From: CAZYFH01 sp965197395
GTDB lineage: Bacteria; Acidobacteriota; Vicinamibacteria; Vicinamibacterales; UBA8438
Length of the DNA stretch: 64,000 nucleotides
Direction: 5' to 3'
Assembly (NCBI GenBank): GCA_965197395.1
Contig: CBDANB010000004.1
Coordinates: 62,001 to 126,000 of the forward strand
The notes under the pieces are model-generated. The model had not been told where the DNA came from, did no database searches, and saw only the letters and a list, made by a program, of their open reading frames with translations. The position numbers and the translations under genes were made by a program. This document shows, in pieces, positions 35,135-42,920 of this stretch. Position 1 is the stretch's first letter, and each line of letters starts with the position of its first letter.

Positions 35135-35199
35135 CGGTCGTGAAAATAGCACGCGCTCCGATCGGGCGCCAGAGTTCTGTACCTGTGATTCGTGGCGTG

Positions 35200-35232
35200 T
35201 CTCCCGGAGAGCGGGATGCCCCGCCCGGGAGA
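35200..35232 (-). terminator. strong hairpin between the SpoIIE gene and the AOR operon
   Basis: TCTCCCGG (35200-35207) pairs with CCGGGAGA (35225-35232), and an inner stem GCGGG/CCCGC continues it. It lies 7 nt beyond the stop of the phosphatase gene and about 65 nt upstream of the AOR start, so it probably ends the phosphatase transcript. There is no clear U-tract. Confidence 0.55.
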
Positions 35233-35239
35233 TAGGCGT

Positions 35240-36430
35240 TCAATCTGGGGGCGGCGCCGGCAGGCGGCGGACCGCCAGCACCGTGAGGTCGTCGGCGAGC
35301 TTCGTATTCTGCGCGTACCGCTCGACCTCGGTGAAGATCGTCGCGCCGAGATCGTCGACGCCTTCGTTGCAGTGCGTATCGATCACGCTACGGAGACCGA
35401 TCTCGTCGAATGGCTGCCCGTCGGGATTCTCGGCCTCGGTCACGCCGTCGCTGTACATCACGAGCAGGTCACCCACCGCCAGCTCCAGCTGGGCCGACTC
35501 ATACGTCGCGCCCTCGAACATGCCAAGCGCCATCCCGCCGGTCAGCAACCGTTCCGTGGTGCCATCGCTCCGACGGACGAGCGGCGGCGTCTGGCCGGCG
35601 TTGACGTAGGTACATGTGCCGGTCTGCGGGTCGATGACCACGAGAAAGAGCGTGATGAACCGCGACCCGGGGGTCTGGTCGTGGACGAGTCGGTTCAGCC
35701 GCGTCACGAGCCCCGTCGCGGGCAGGTTCTCGGCCGCCAGCGTGCGCAGCATCGCGAGCAGCAGCGCCATCAGGAGGGCCGCCGGGCTGCCTTTCCCCGA
35801 GACGTCGCCGAGCACGACGAGCAAGCGGCCGTCGTCGAGCGGCAAAATGTCATAGCAGTCCCCACCGACGGTGTTGGCGGGGCGCGTTCGGCCAGCCGCC
35901 TCGAGCCCCGGGGTCGCGTGGGTCCGTTGCGGCAGCATCGCCAGCTGAATCTCCCGCGCAATCTCGAGGTCGTTCTTCAGTGTGAGCCGGTCGGCCACTT
36001 CGAGCAGCACCAGCAGGTTGACGAGGACGAATCCGAAGAACAGCCACAGCGTCCCGTCGGCCCAGATCGGTGCGGGCACGCCGATCGTGAGGAAGAACGG
36101 CACGACCGGCACCTGTGTGAAGCCAAACCCCTCGAAGAGCTCGAGTACCCCGATGATGAACGCGACCAGCGCGATTCCGAAAATCAATCGCCGCGCCGGA
36201 GAGAGCTTGAGGGTAAACCCCAGAAACACGAGGCGCGTACGTAACGCGAGGCGTCTAATCGGCGGGAGCCCCTGGAACGCCTTCTCGTCGATGTGGCGGG
36301 TGAAGAATTGGTAGGCGTCCCGTGCGTCGCGGGTGAAGAGTCGCTGGACGTCCTCGGAGGTGAGGTCCTTCGTGTACGCCTGGAAAAAGTCGAAGTCAGG
36401 GGATCCCTTGGCGCCGCCCCGCGTTGCCAT
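35240..36430 (-). CDS. membrane-bound SpoIIE/PP2C-type serine phosphatase
   Basis: From the ATG at 36430 the product is 396 residues. A hydrophilic N-terminus (1-75) with RDAYQFFTRHIDEKAFQ precedes two or three membrane segments (LIFGIALVAFIIGVLELFEG and LWLFFGFVLVNLLVLLEVAD). Next come a short linker helix (LEIAREIQLAMLPQ) and a SpoIIE phosphatase domain with metal-binding motifs NTVGGDCYDILPLDDG, VVLGDVSGKGSPAALLMALL, VMYSDGVTEAEN and DDLTVLAVRR. Such phosphatases act on anti-anti-sigma proteins in partner-switching pathways, but no anti-sigma genes are nearby. The gene appears to be alone, with its own terminator. Confidence 0.93.
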   Translation of the reverse strand: MATRGGAKGSPDFDFFQAYTKDLTSEDVQRLFTRDARDAYQFFTRHIDEKAFQGLPPIRRLALRTRLVFLGFTLKLSPARRLIFGIALVAFIIGVLELFEGFGFTQVPVVPFFLTIGVPAPIWADGTLWLFFGFVLVNLLVLLEVADRLTLKNDLEIAREIQLAMLPQRTHATPGLEAAGRTRPANTVGGDCYDILPLDDGRLLVVLGDVSGKGSPAALLMALLLAMLRTLAAENLPATGLVTRLNRLVHDQTPGSRFITLFLVVIDPQTGTCTYVNAGQTPPLVRRSDGTTERLLTGGMALGMFEGATYESAQLELAVGDLLVMYSDGVTEAENPDGQPFDEIGLRSVIDTHCNEGVDDLGATIFTEVERYAQNTKLADDLTVLAVRRLPAPPPD

Positions 36431-36539
36431 ACTGAAGTATACGAACAGCTCGCGCCTCTGGATCCGTGATATGCAGCCGTTGATCGGTGTCTGCCTCAAG
36501 AAGATCTACCGGGCGCGCGGCCCCGGGGGCCGTACACGG

Positions 36540-36571
36540 CACGGGCAGGGTGCTCGCGCACCCTGCCCGTG
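36540..36571 (-). terminator. 14-bp perfect hairpin downstream of the PEGA gene
   Basis: CACGGGCAGGGTGC (36540-36553) and GCACCCTGCCCGTG (36558-36571) form a perfect stem with a TCGC loop, 34 nt beyond the PEGA gene stop on the minus strand. Stability is very high but no U-tract follows, so this may be a factor-aided terminator or mRNA-stabilising hairpin. Confidence 0.6.
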
Positions 36572-36604
36572 GTGAGGAATAGGCGGTGGCCTCGGCCACC
36601 CAGG

Positions 36605-37735
36605 TCACGGCTGCGGGATCAGGTCCCCTTCGAAGGTTACCTTCTCGCCCGGGACGATGAGCACGTCGAGCTCGAGCGGCTCGTACCCCGGGTGTCGGAC
36701 CTCCACGGTATGCGGACCTTCCTCGAGCCGCAGCCGCTGGAAGACGCCGTCGTATTCGTTCACGACCCCGACGAAGTATCCATCGACGTACACCTCCGCG
36801 AACCGCGGTCGGACTTTCAGGCGGAGGAAACCGGTGTACAGCTGCGCCTCGCTGCGCGCGTAGCCGCCGTAGTAGCCGTACCCGCCGTAGGGGTAGCCAT
36901 ACCCGTATCCGTATCCGCCGTAGGGGTAGCCGTAGCCGCCATAGCCGAGGTAGCCGTACGACCCGTACCCATAGCCAAGGCCGAACGAGAAGCCCGGGAG
37001 GTAGAAGTAGCTACCGTAGACGCGAGGATGCGAATATCCCCCAAAGTAGCGGCCACCGTATCCTCGGCGGTGGCCGAAGCGACCCCCGTTCCGATGGTAT
37101 CCATACCCGCCACGAGAGCTATACCCGTACCAGTAGCCGGCTCGGTTGCCACGGCCGCGCCCGCGACCGTAGCTGCCGCCGCGGCCGCCGTAGCCTGACG
37201 CGACGCCGCTTCGTGCCTGAGGGCGCGGGACCGCCCGTCGTTCGACGTTACCCGGTGGGCGGCGATTCGGTGCCCTGCGGGCCACGCGGCCCGCACCGTT
37301 CGGTGCCGCGCCCGCTACGCCGCCCTGGCGCGGCGATCGGCGCACGACGCGGCCAGCCGCGCGTCCGTCGACGCGCGGCGCCTCGCCAACGCCACGATTG
37401 ATCGTGCCAGGGTCGCGCCGTCGGACGGTGCCTCGTTGCCCCGACGTCGTGGGTCGGTCCGTCCCACGAGCGCGGGGTGATCGCCGCTGGACGACGGCGC
37501 CGGAGGGAGGTCGCTCCGGGCGAACCGATCCGCGCTCGCGGGGCGCTGGCTGGGAGCGCGGGGCGCGGCGCGGCCCGGCCGAGCGCGCCCGAGATCCGGA
37601 CGATGACGGCGGAGCGGCTGTCGGAGCCCCGCCACTTCGGCGGCGGGCCTGTGGTTCGGCTTCCGCCAACGCCTCGGGGGCGCCGAGGGTCAGCGCAAGC
37701 GCTGCCGCCACGATGGAGAGAGCTACGCGTCGCAT
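36605..37735 (-). CDS. secreted PEGA-domain protein with Gly/Tyr-rich centre
   Basis: From the ATG at 37735 (GAGGAG site upstream) the product is 376 residues: a signal peptide (VALSIVAAALALTLGAPEAL), an Arg/Pro/Ser-rich region to about 190, a Gly/Tyr-rich low-complexity stretch (about 195-310, with YGYGYPYGGYGYYGGY-type repeats), and a C-terminal PEGA domain (LKVRPRFAEVYVDGYFVGVV, RLEEGPHTVEVRHPGYEPLE). PEGA domains are small beta-rich modules found in surface proteins of unknown function. The very Arg-rich and Tyr-rich composition suggests an envelope or polymer-associated role. The low-complexity part is likely to vary between strains. Confidence 0.88.
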   Translation of the reverse strand: MRRVALSIVAAALALTLGAPEALAEAEPQARRRSGGAPTAAPPSSSGSRARSAGPRRAPRSQPAPRERGSVRPERPPSGAVVQRRSPRARGTDRPTTSGQRGTVRRRDPGTINRGVGEAPRVDGRAAGRVVRRSPRQGGVAGAAPNGAGRVARRAPNRRPPGNVERRAVPRPQARSGVASGYGGRGGSYGRGRGRGNRAGYWYGYSSRGGYGYHRNGGRFGHRRGYGGRYFGGYSHPRVYGSYFYLPGFSFGLGYGYGSYGYLGYGGYGYPYGGYGYGYGYPYGGYGYYGGYARSEAQLYTGFLRLKVRPRFAEVYVDGYFVGVVNEYDGVFQRLRLEEGPHTVEVRHPGYEPLELDVLIVPGEKVTFEGDLIPQP

Positions 37736-37837
37736 GGGAAGCTCCTCGTTGCAAGCAGGCTGGCGCTTCGTAGCGTAGCATGGACCGTGCCAGGCAAGAC
37801 GCTGGAAGATCGTGGCCGTCTCCGATTCGCGCGGCTG

Positions 37838-37866
37838 CACTGTCCGCGACAGCGGGCAGGACAGTG
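37838..37866. promoter_or_regulatory. 8-bp inverted repeat CACTGTCC / GGACAGTG
   Basis: Arms at 37838-37845 and 37859-37866 lie in the 246-bp gap between the divergent PEGA gene and the gene at 37982. The 21-bp centre-to-centre spacing fits two turns of the helix and could be an operator controlling one or both genes. No matching regulator gene is nearby. Confidence 0.35.
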
Positions 37867-37981
37867 TCACGTCGCGGGGCCACTCGAAGGCGCCAACGCC
37901 GGTGACCCACCATGAGACACGCTGAGCGCACGCGTTTCCGGCCGATACTCATTCGGAGGGCCCGGCGGGGGTGAGGCGACC

Positions 37982-38491
37982 ATGACAGACATCACGGTGT
38001 TCCGAATCCAGAAACGCGAGGCGCGGGCGACCTTGACCCTCGCGGGCGGACGCACGGTGCGCGGCGCCTTCTTTCTCTCGGAGACGGCCGCCGATCACGC
38101 GGGGCCGGAGCGGATCGACGAGGTGCTGAACGCCGCGACGCGGTTTGTTCCGTTTCACGTTGATGCCGATACCGGACGGGCGTCGGTAATCTTGCTCAAC
38201 CGGGCCCAGATCGTGACTGTGGGCTTGCCGCCGACGGAGGCGGAGCTGGTGCACGACTCCAGCTATGAGCTGGCACGACGCGAACCGGCCCGGCTCGTGC
38301 TGTCGAACGGCGAGCGTGTGACGGGCGAGATGCACATCGCGGCGCTGTCCGGCCACGCGCGCCTCAGCGATTTCGCCAACCTCCACACGTTCTTGCATGT
38401 GGAGAAGCCGCACCAGACGGTGCTCGTCAACTTCGACCACGTCGTCGAGCTGGAGCCGCTCGAGCCGCAGCAAGGGCAGTCAGATGGCTAA
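37982..38491 (+). CDS. conserved-type hypothetical protein upstream of pilT
   Basis: This 169-residue soluble protein has an even mix of beta-strand-like segments (REARATLTLAGGRTVRGAFF, VPFHVDADTGRASVILLNRA, RLVLSNGERVTGEMHIAALS). The two segments T-L-A-G-G-R-T-V-R-G and L-S-N-G-E-R-V-T-G-E resemble each other and suggest two copies of a small beta-barrel fold, but I do not recognise a named family. It overlaps pilT by 8 nt (ATGGCTAA), so the two are coupled, and a role with the pilus retraction ATPase is likely. A GGGGGTGAGGCGACC stretch precedes the ATG. Confidence 0.75.
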   Translation: MTDITVFRIQKREARATLTLAGGRTVRGAFFLSETAADHAGPERIDEVLNAATRFVPFHVDADTGRASVILLNRAQIVTVGLPPTEAELVHDSSYELARREPARLVLSNGERVTGEMHIAALSGHARLSDFANLHTFLHVEKPHQTVLVNFDHVVELEPLEPQQGQSDG

Positions 38492-40034
38492 CGGAATCGA
38501 CACCTATCTCGATCTGGTAGAGGACCCGACCGGGACGTTCGTTCTCGAGGTTGGTCGCCCGCCCCGCATCGTCGTGGGCGAGACCCAGACCGATGCGCAG
38601 CCGATGGCGATGACGCGGCAGGACGTGCTCGAGCTGCTCGTCCCGGTCGTCCCGACGGAGGCTCGTGGCCGTCTCCGCACCGACCCGATCGTCACGTTCG
38701 CGTATGCGTCGGCCGCCGGTCAGGCCTACGACGTCGAGATCCGCCGAGACGGTGCGTCGATGGTGGTGCGCTTTGCCCGGGCCGAGGCCGCGCCACCGCC
38801 GAGCGTGTCGGCGGAGGCGGAGGACGCCGCGCCCGCGCCCGCGGACGAGCCGCCGCGCGACGCCGGGGAGCCCGGCGCGCGGACCGCCGATCGAGCCGAG
38901 TCGGAGCACGCGACCGTGTCACCCCCTGCCGCGGCGAATGATCATGCGATCGATGCGCTGTTCCGGGCCATGTGCGCGCGTGGGGCGTCGGATCTCCACC
39001 TCTCGGTCAGCGTGCCGCCGATGGTACGTGTCGACGGTCGAATGGCACGCCTCGACGAGGCTGCGGCGGCACTGACGCGCGAGTCGATCGAACGGCTGGT
39101 CGGCGACATCGTGCCGGAGGTGAACCGCGAAGAGTACGACCGGCGGCACGATACCGACTTTGCCTACGAGATCACCGGTCTCGCTCGCTTCCGCGCCAAC
39201 GTCTTTGCTGACCGCAAGGGGATGGGCGCGGTCTTTCGGGCCATCCCGGCCGAGATCCTGACCGCCGAGCAGTTGAATCTATCGCCGCACATCCTCCAGC
39301 TCTGCCAGCTGAGCAAGGGTCTGGTCGTCGTGACCGGCCCGACGGGTTCGGGCAAGTCGACGACGTTGTGCGCGATGATCGACCACATCAACCGGACCCG
39401 CGACGATCACATCATCACCATCGAGGATCCGGTCGAGTTCGTCCATGAGAACCAGCGGTGCCTCATCAACCAACGGGAGATCGGCAGTCACACCGATTCG
39501 TTTCGTGACGCGCTGCGCGCGGCGCTGCGGGAGGACCCCGACATCATCCTCGTCGGCGAAATGCGCGACCTCGAGACCATCGCCATCGCCATCGAGACGG
39601 CCGAAACCGGGCATCTTGTCTTCGGCACGCTGCACACGACGACCGCCGCCTCGACCGTCGACCGCATCATCGATCAGTTCCCGCCCGATCAGCAGTCGCA
39701 AATCCGCGTCATGCTGTCGGAGTCGCTTCGGGGCGTGATCGCGCAGAATCTCTGCCGCAAGGTCGGCGGCGGCCGCGTGGCGGCGCTCGAAGTGCTCATC
39801 CCGAACTCGGCGATCAGCAACCTGATTCGCGAAGGCAAGACCTTTCAGATTCCGTCGATGATGCAGGTGGGGAAGGCGTCCGGGATGGTGGTGCTCAACG
39901 ACGCGCTGATCGAGTTGGTCAAGACCAGGACGGTCGAGCCGGAAGAGGCCTATCAGAAGGCGGTGGACAAGGAGGGGTTTGTGACGATGCTCAAGCGCGC
40001 GAACGTCGACACCTCGTTCGCCGCCAAGGCCTGA
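38484..40034 (+). CDS. pilT: PilT-type pilus retraction ATPase with extra N-terminal domain
   Basis: PilT hexamers power retraction of type IV pili. From the ATG at 38484 the product is 516 residues, about 150 more than usual. Residues 155-260 are the normal N-domain (ANDHAIDALFRAMCARGASD and RFRANVFADRKGMGAVFR). The ATPase core has Walker A GPTGSGKST at 285-293, Walker B DIILVGEMRD at 353-362 and the His box TGHLVFGTLHTTTA at 375-388. Residues 1-100 (LEVGRPPRIVVGETQTDA, TRQDVLELLVPVVPTEARGR, FAYASAAGQAYDVEIRRDG) look like a second, diverged copy of the N-domain. A Pro/Ala/Glu-rich linker (101-150) joins the two. Confidence 0.93.
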   Translation: MANGIDTYLDLVEDPTGTFVLEVGRPPRIVVGETQTDAQPMAMTRQDVLELLVPVVPTEARGRLRTDPIVTFAYASAAGQAYDVEIRRDGASMVVRFARAEAAPPPSVSAEAEDAAPAPADEPPRDAGEPGARTADRAESEHATVSPPAAANDHAIDALFRAMCARGASDLHLSVSVPPMVRVDGRMARLDEAAAALTRESIERLVGDIVPEVNREEYDRRHDTDFAYEITGLARFRANVFADRKGMGAVFRAIPAEILTAEQLNLSPHILQLCQLSKGLVVVTGPTGSGKSTTLCAMIDHINRTRDDHIITIEDPVEFVHENQRCLINQREIGSHTDSFRDALRAALREDPDIILVGEMRDLETIAIAIETAETGHLVFGTLHTTTAASTVDRIIDQFPPDQQSQIRVMLSESLRGVIAQNLCRKVGGGRVAALEVLIPNSAISNLIREGKTFQIPSMMQVGKASGMVVLNDALIELVKTRTVEPEEAYQKAVDKEGFVTMLKRANVDTSFAAKA

Positions 40035-40088
40035 GCCGTCCATTTTATCAGACAGCGACTTTGGTTCACAATATTGAGCCGGTCGGCA

Positions 40089-40110
40089 CACCGCCGCCGG
40101 CACGGCGGTG
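40089..40110. terminator. hairpin downstream of pilT
   Basis: CACCGCCG and CGGCGGTG flank a 6-nt loop (CCGGCA). It lies about 55 nt after the pilT stop and 70 nt before the first quinoprotein gene. No U-tract follows on the plus strand, so the terminator call is tentative. Confidence 0.4.
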
Positions 40111-40179
40111 GGACTAACCTTAGAGCCACCGGAGGCCGGCCTCGGCCGAGCGACCACGACAACGTAAGGGGCGACGATA

Positions 40180-41556
40180 GTGACTATTTCTTCCTTCCCG
40201 CGGCGCCGGCGCATGCTGGCGCTGGCCGTGTTCCTGCTCGCGTGGGGCGCGACACCGATCCTCGCGGACGACTGGCACCAGTGGCGGGGCGCCGATCGGC
40301 TCGGCGTGTGGCGCGAGTCCGGCATCATCGAGTCGTTTCCGGCCGAGGGGCTCACCGTCAAATGGCGTGCGCCGCTCCGATCCGGGTATGCGGGTCCCGC
40401 TGTGGCCGATGGTCGCGTGTTCATCCTCGATTGGCTCGAAGACCCGGCGTCGCGGACGCTGGATGGTACCGAGCGCGCAGTCGCACTCGACGAGGCGACC
40501 GGGGCGGTCCTCTGGACGCACGAATGGCAGACGACCTACCGGATGCTCATGGGCTCGTACGCCCTCGGCCCCCGCGCGACGCCGACCGTGGACGGCGACC
40601 GTGTCTATGTGGTCGGCGCCACCGGGCGGCTGTTCTGCCTCGACGTCGAAACCGGCGACGTCGTCTGGAGCAAGGACTTCGTGGCGGAGTACGACACCAG
40701 CATCCCGACGTGGGGCACCACCAGCGCGCCGCTCGTCGACGGCGACAAGCTGATCACGGTCGTTGGCGGAGAACCGAACTCGCTCGTCGTCGCCTTCGAC
40801 AAGCGCACCGGCACGGAGATCTGGCACGCGGTCGAGGTGGTGGGTGAAATGGGCTATGGCCAGCCAGTCATCTACGAGGCGGGTGGCGCGCGTCAGCTCA
40901 TCGTCTGGCATGCGGCGGCGCTGGTGTCGCTCAATCCGGAGACGGGGGACATCTACTGGGAGCAGGAATGGGAAGTCGGTGCCGGTATGTCTGTCGCGAC
41001 GCCGGTCAGGAGTGGTGATTATCTGCTGGTGTCGCAGTTCTACAACGGGTCGATGATGATGCGGCTCAACCAGGATCGCCCCTCCGCCTCGATGCTCTGG
41101 AAGGGCGGCAGCCGGAGCGAGATGCCGGACCAGACCGACGGGTTGCACTCGATGATCACGACGCCGCTCATCATCGGCGACTACTTTTACGGGGTCGGGA
41201 GCTACGGTGAGCTGCGTGGTCTCGACGCGCGGACCGGCGAGCGATTGTGGATGAGCGACGAGATGACCGCGCAGGCGCGGTGGGGTACCGCGTTCTTCGT
41301 CCGACACGACGACCGCTACTTCGTCAACAACGACGACGGGCAGCTCATCATCGCGCAGTTCACGCCGCAGGGCTACGTGGAGCTCGACCGGACACGGCTC
41401 ATCGACGCCAACGGCAGCTCCGGCATCGGCTCAGGTCCGACCAAGCGGTGGGATCGCCCCGTCAACTGGACGCACCCGGCGTACGCCAACAAGCACATCG
41501 TTCACCGGAACAACGCTGAGGTCATCCGCGTCTCGCTCGACGCCACGGACTACTAA
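40180..41556 (+). CDS. secreted PQQ-like beta-propeller protein (first of tandem pair)
   Basis: From the GTG at 40180 (AAGGGG upstream) the product is 458 residues with a signal peptide (MLALAVFLLAWGATPILAD). PQQ-like propeller repeats follow (VALDEATGAVLWTHEWQTTY, LFCLDVETGDVVWSKDFVAE, LVAFDKRTGTEIWHAVEVVG). It starts with DDWHQWRGADRLGVWRESGI, typical of exported PQQ-like repeat proteins in Acidobacteriota and Planctomycetota. The tryptophan-docking repeats are clear, but no cytochrome motif or recognised catalytic Asp is visible, so PQQ binding is not shown. The next gene (2 nt away) is a close paralogue with the same block order, indicating tandem duplication. Both lie upstream of a true quinohemoprotein. 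Confidence 0.88.
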   Translation: MTISSFPRRRRMLALAVFLLAWGATPILADDWHQWRGADRLGVWRESGIIESFPAEGLTVKWRAPLRSGYAGPAVADGRVFILDWLEDPASRTLDGTERAVALDEATGAVLWTHEWQTTYRMLMGSYALGPRATPTVDGDRVYVVGATGRLFCLDVETGDVVWSKDFVAEYDTSIPTWGTTSAPLVDGDKLITVVGGEPNSLVVAFDKRTGTEIWHAVEVVGEMGYGQPVIYEAGGARQLIVWHAAALVSLNPETGDIYWEQEWEVGAGMSVATPVRSGDYLLVSQFYNGSMMMRLNQDRPSASMLWKGGSRSEMPDQTDGLHSMITTPLIIGDYFYGVGSYGELRGLDARTGERLWMSDEMTAQARWGTAFFVRHDDRYFVNNDDGQLIIAQFTPQGYVELDRTRLIDANGSSGIGSGPTKRWDRPVNWTHPAYANKHIVHRNNAEVIRVSLDATDY

Positions 41557-41558
41557 TC

Positions 41559-42908
41559 ATGCATTCACGACTCGGCATTACGATCGCCCTCGCCTGTACC
41601 GCGCTCTCAACCACGCTCGACGCCGACGACTGGCCGGAATGGCGCGGCGCGGGCCGACAGGCCGTCTGGGCCGAAGACGGGATCGTCGATCGATTTCCGT
41701 CCGGTGGCCTGAACGTCACGTGGCGGACGCCGATCCAGGGCGGTTTTGCGGGTCCGGTGGTCGCGGACGGCCGGGTCTTCGTCACCGACTTCGCGTTCCT
41801 GCCCGAGACGAAAGTGATGGACGGCACTGAGCGGATCCTGGCGCTCGACGAAGGGACGGGCGACGTGCTCTGGACGCACGACTGGCCGGCCGCGTATCGC
41901 AACCTGCAGCTCTCGTATGCAACGGGTCCCCGCGCGACGCCGACCGTGGACGGCGACCGGGTGTATGTCGCGGGGGCCGGCGGGATGCTGCTCTGTCTCG
42001 AGGCGGCCACGGGGCGCGTGGTCTGGTCGCATGACGCGGTCGCGGAGTACGACACGACGATCCCGGTGTGGGGGGTTGCGAGCGCGCCGCTCGTCGAGGG
42101 CGACCTCGTGATTTATATCGTCGGCGGGGAGCCGGACGCGCTGGTCGTGGCATTCGACAAGCAGACCGGGGCCGAGGTGTGGCGGGCGATCGACGTCGTC
42201 ATGGAGATGGGCTACGGTCAGCCGATCATCTACGAAGCGGGCGGCGTGCGGCAGCTCATCATCTGGCATCCGAACGCGGTCAGCTCGCTGAACCCCGCAA
42301 CCGGCGAGGTCTATTGGGACGAGGCGTGGGACGTGCAGGGGTCGATGACCGTCACGACTCCCGTGAAGAGCGACAACTACCTCTTCTTCACACAGTTCTA
42401 CGGCGGCTCGCTGATGCTCCGCCTCGATACCGACAGACCGGCGGCGACAAAGCTCTGGCAGGTCGCCGGCAGCAGTGAGATGCCCGACGGGACGGCGGCG
42501 CTGCATTCGCTGATCACGACGCCCATCGTCGAGGGCGACTACATCTACGGCGTCGGCAGCTATGGCGAGCTGCGCGGTCTGGATGCCACGACCGGCGATC
42601 GCCTGTGGGCGAGCGACCAGATGACGGTGCAGCGTCGCTGGGGCGCTGCGTTTATGGTGCGGCATGGCGACCGGTACTTCGTGAACAACGACGCCGGCGA
42701 TCTCATCCTCGCGCAGTTCACGCCGGAAGGGTATGTCGAGCTCGATCGGACGAAGCTGATCGAGGCGACGTCGCGCGCGGGCTTTGGCCCACGCCGGTTC
42801 GAAGACCGGGCGGTCAACTGGACGCACCCGGCCTACGCGAACCGTCACATCATCACGCGCAACGACAACGAGATCATTCGTGTGTCGCTCGCCGCGGATG
42901 ATTACTGA
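41559..42908 (+). CDS. secreted PQQ-like beta-propeller protein (second of tandem pair)
   Basis: The 449-residue product mirrors its upstream neighbour along its length: signal peptide, DDWPEWRGAGRQAVWAEDGI, ILALDEGTGDVLWTHDWPAA, LLCLEAATGRVVWSHDAVAE, VEMGYGQPIIYEAGGVRQLI-type sequence, and a C-terminal VNWTHPAYANRHIITRNDNE block. The clear protein-level similarity (ALDEATG and ALDEGTG, GELRGLDA, FTPxGYVELDRTxLI) shows a recent duplication followed by divergence. Only 2 nt separate the genes, so they share a transcript. The function, and whether PQQ is bound, are unknown. Confidence 0.88.
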   Translation: MHSRLGITIALACTALSTTLDADDWPEWRGAGRQAVWAEDGIVDRFPSGGLNVTWRTPIQGGFAGPVVADGRVFVTDFAFLPETKVMDGTERILALDEGTGDVLWTHDWPAAYRNLQLSYATGPRATPTVDGDRVYVAGAGGMLLCLEAATGRVVWSHDAVAEYDTTIPVWGVASAPLVEGDLVIYIVGGEPDALVVAFDKQTGAEVWRAIDVVMEMGYGQPIIYEAGGVRQLIIWHPNAVSSLNPATGEVYWDEAWDVQGSMTVTTPVKSDNYLFFTQFYGGSLMLRLDTDRPAATKLWQVAGSSEMPDGTAALHSLITTPIVEGDYIYGVGSYGELRGLDATTGDRLWASDQMTVQRRWGAAFMVRHGDRYFVNNDAGDLILAQFTPEGYVELDRTKLIEATSRAGFGPRRFEDRAVNWTHPAYANRHIITRNDNEIIRVSLAADDY

Positions 42909-42920
42909 GCACCGCCGCCC

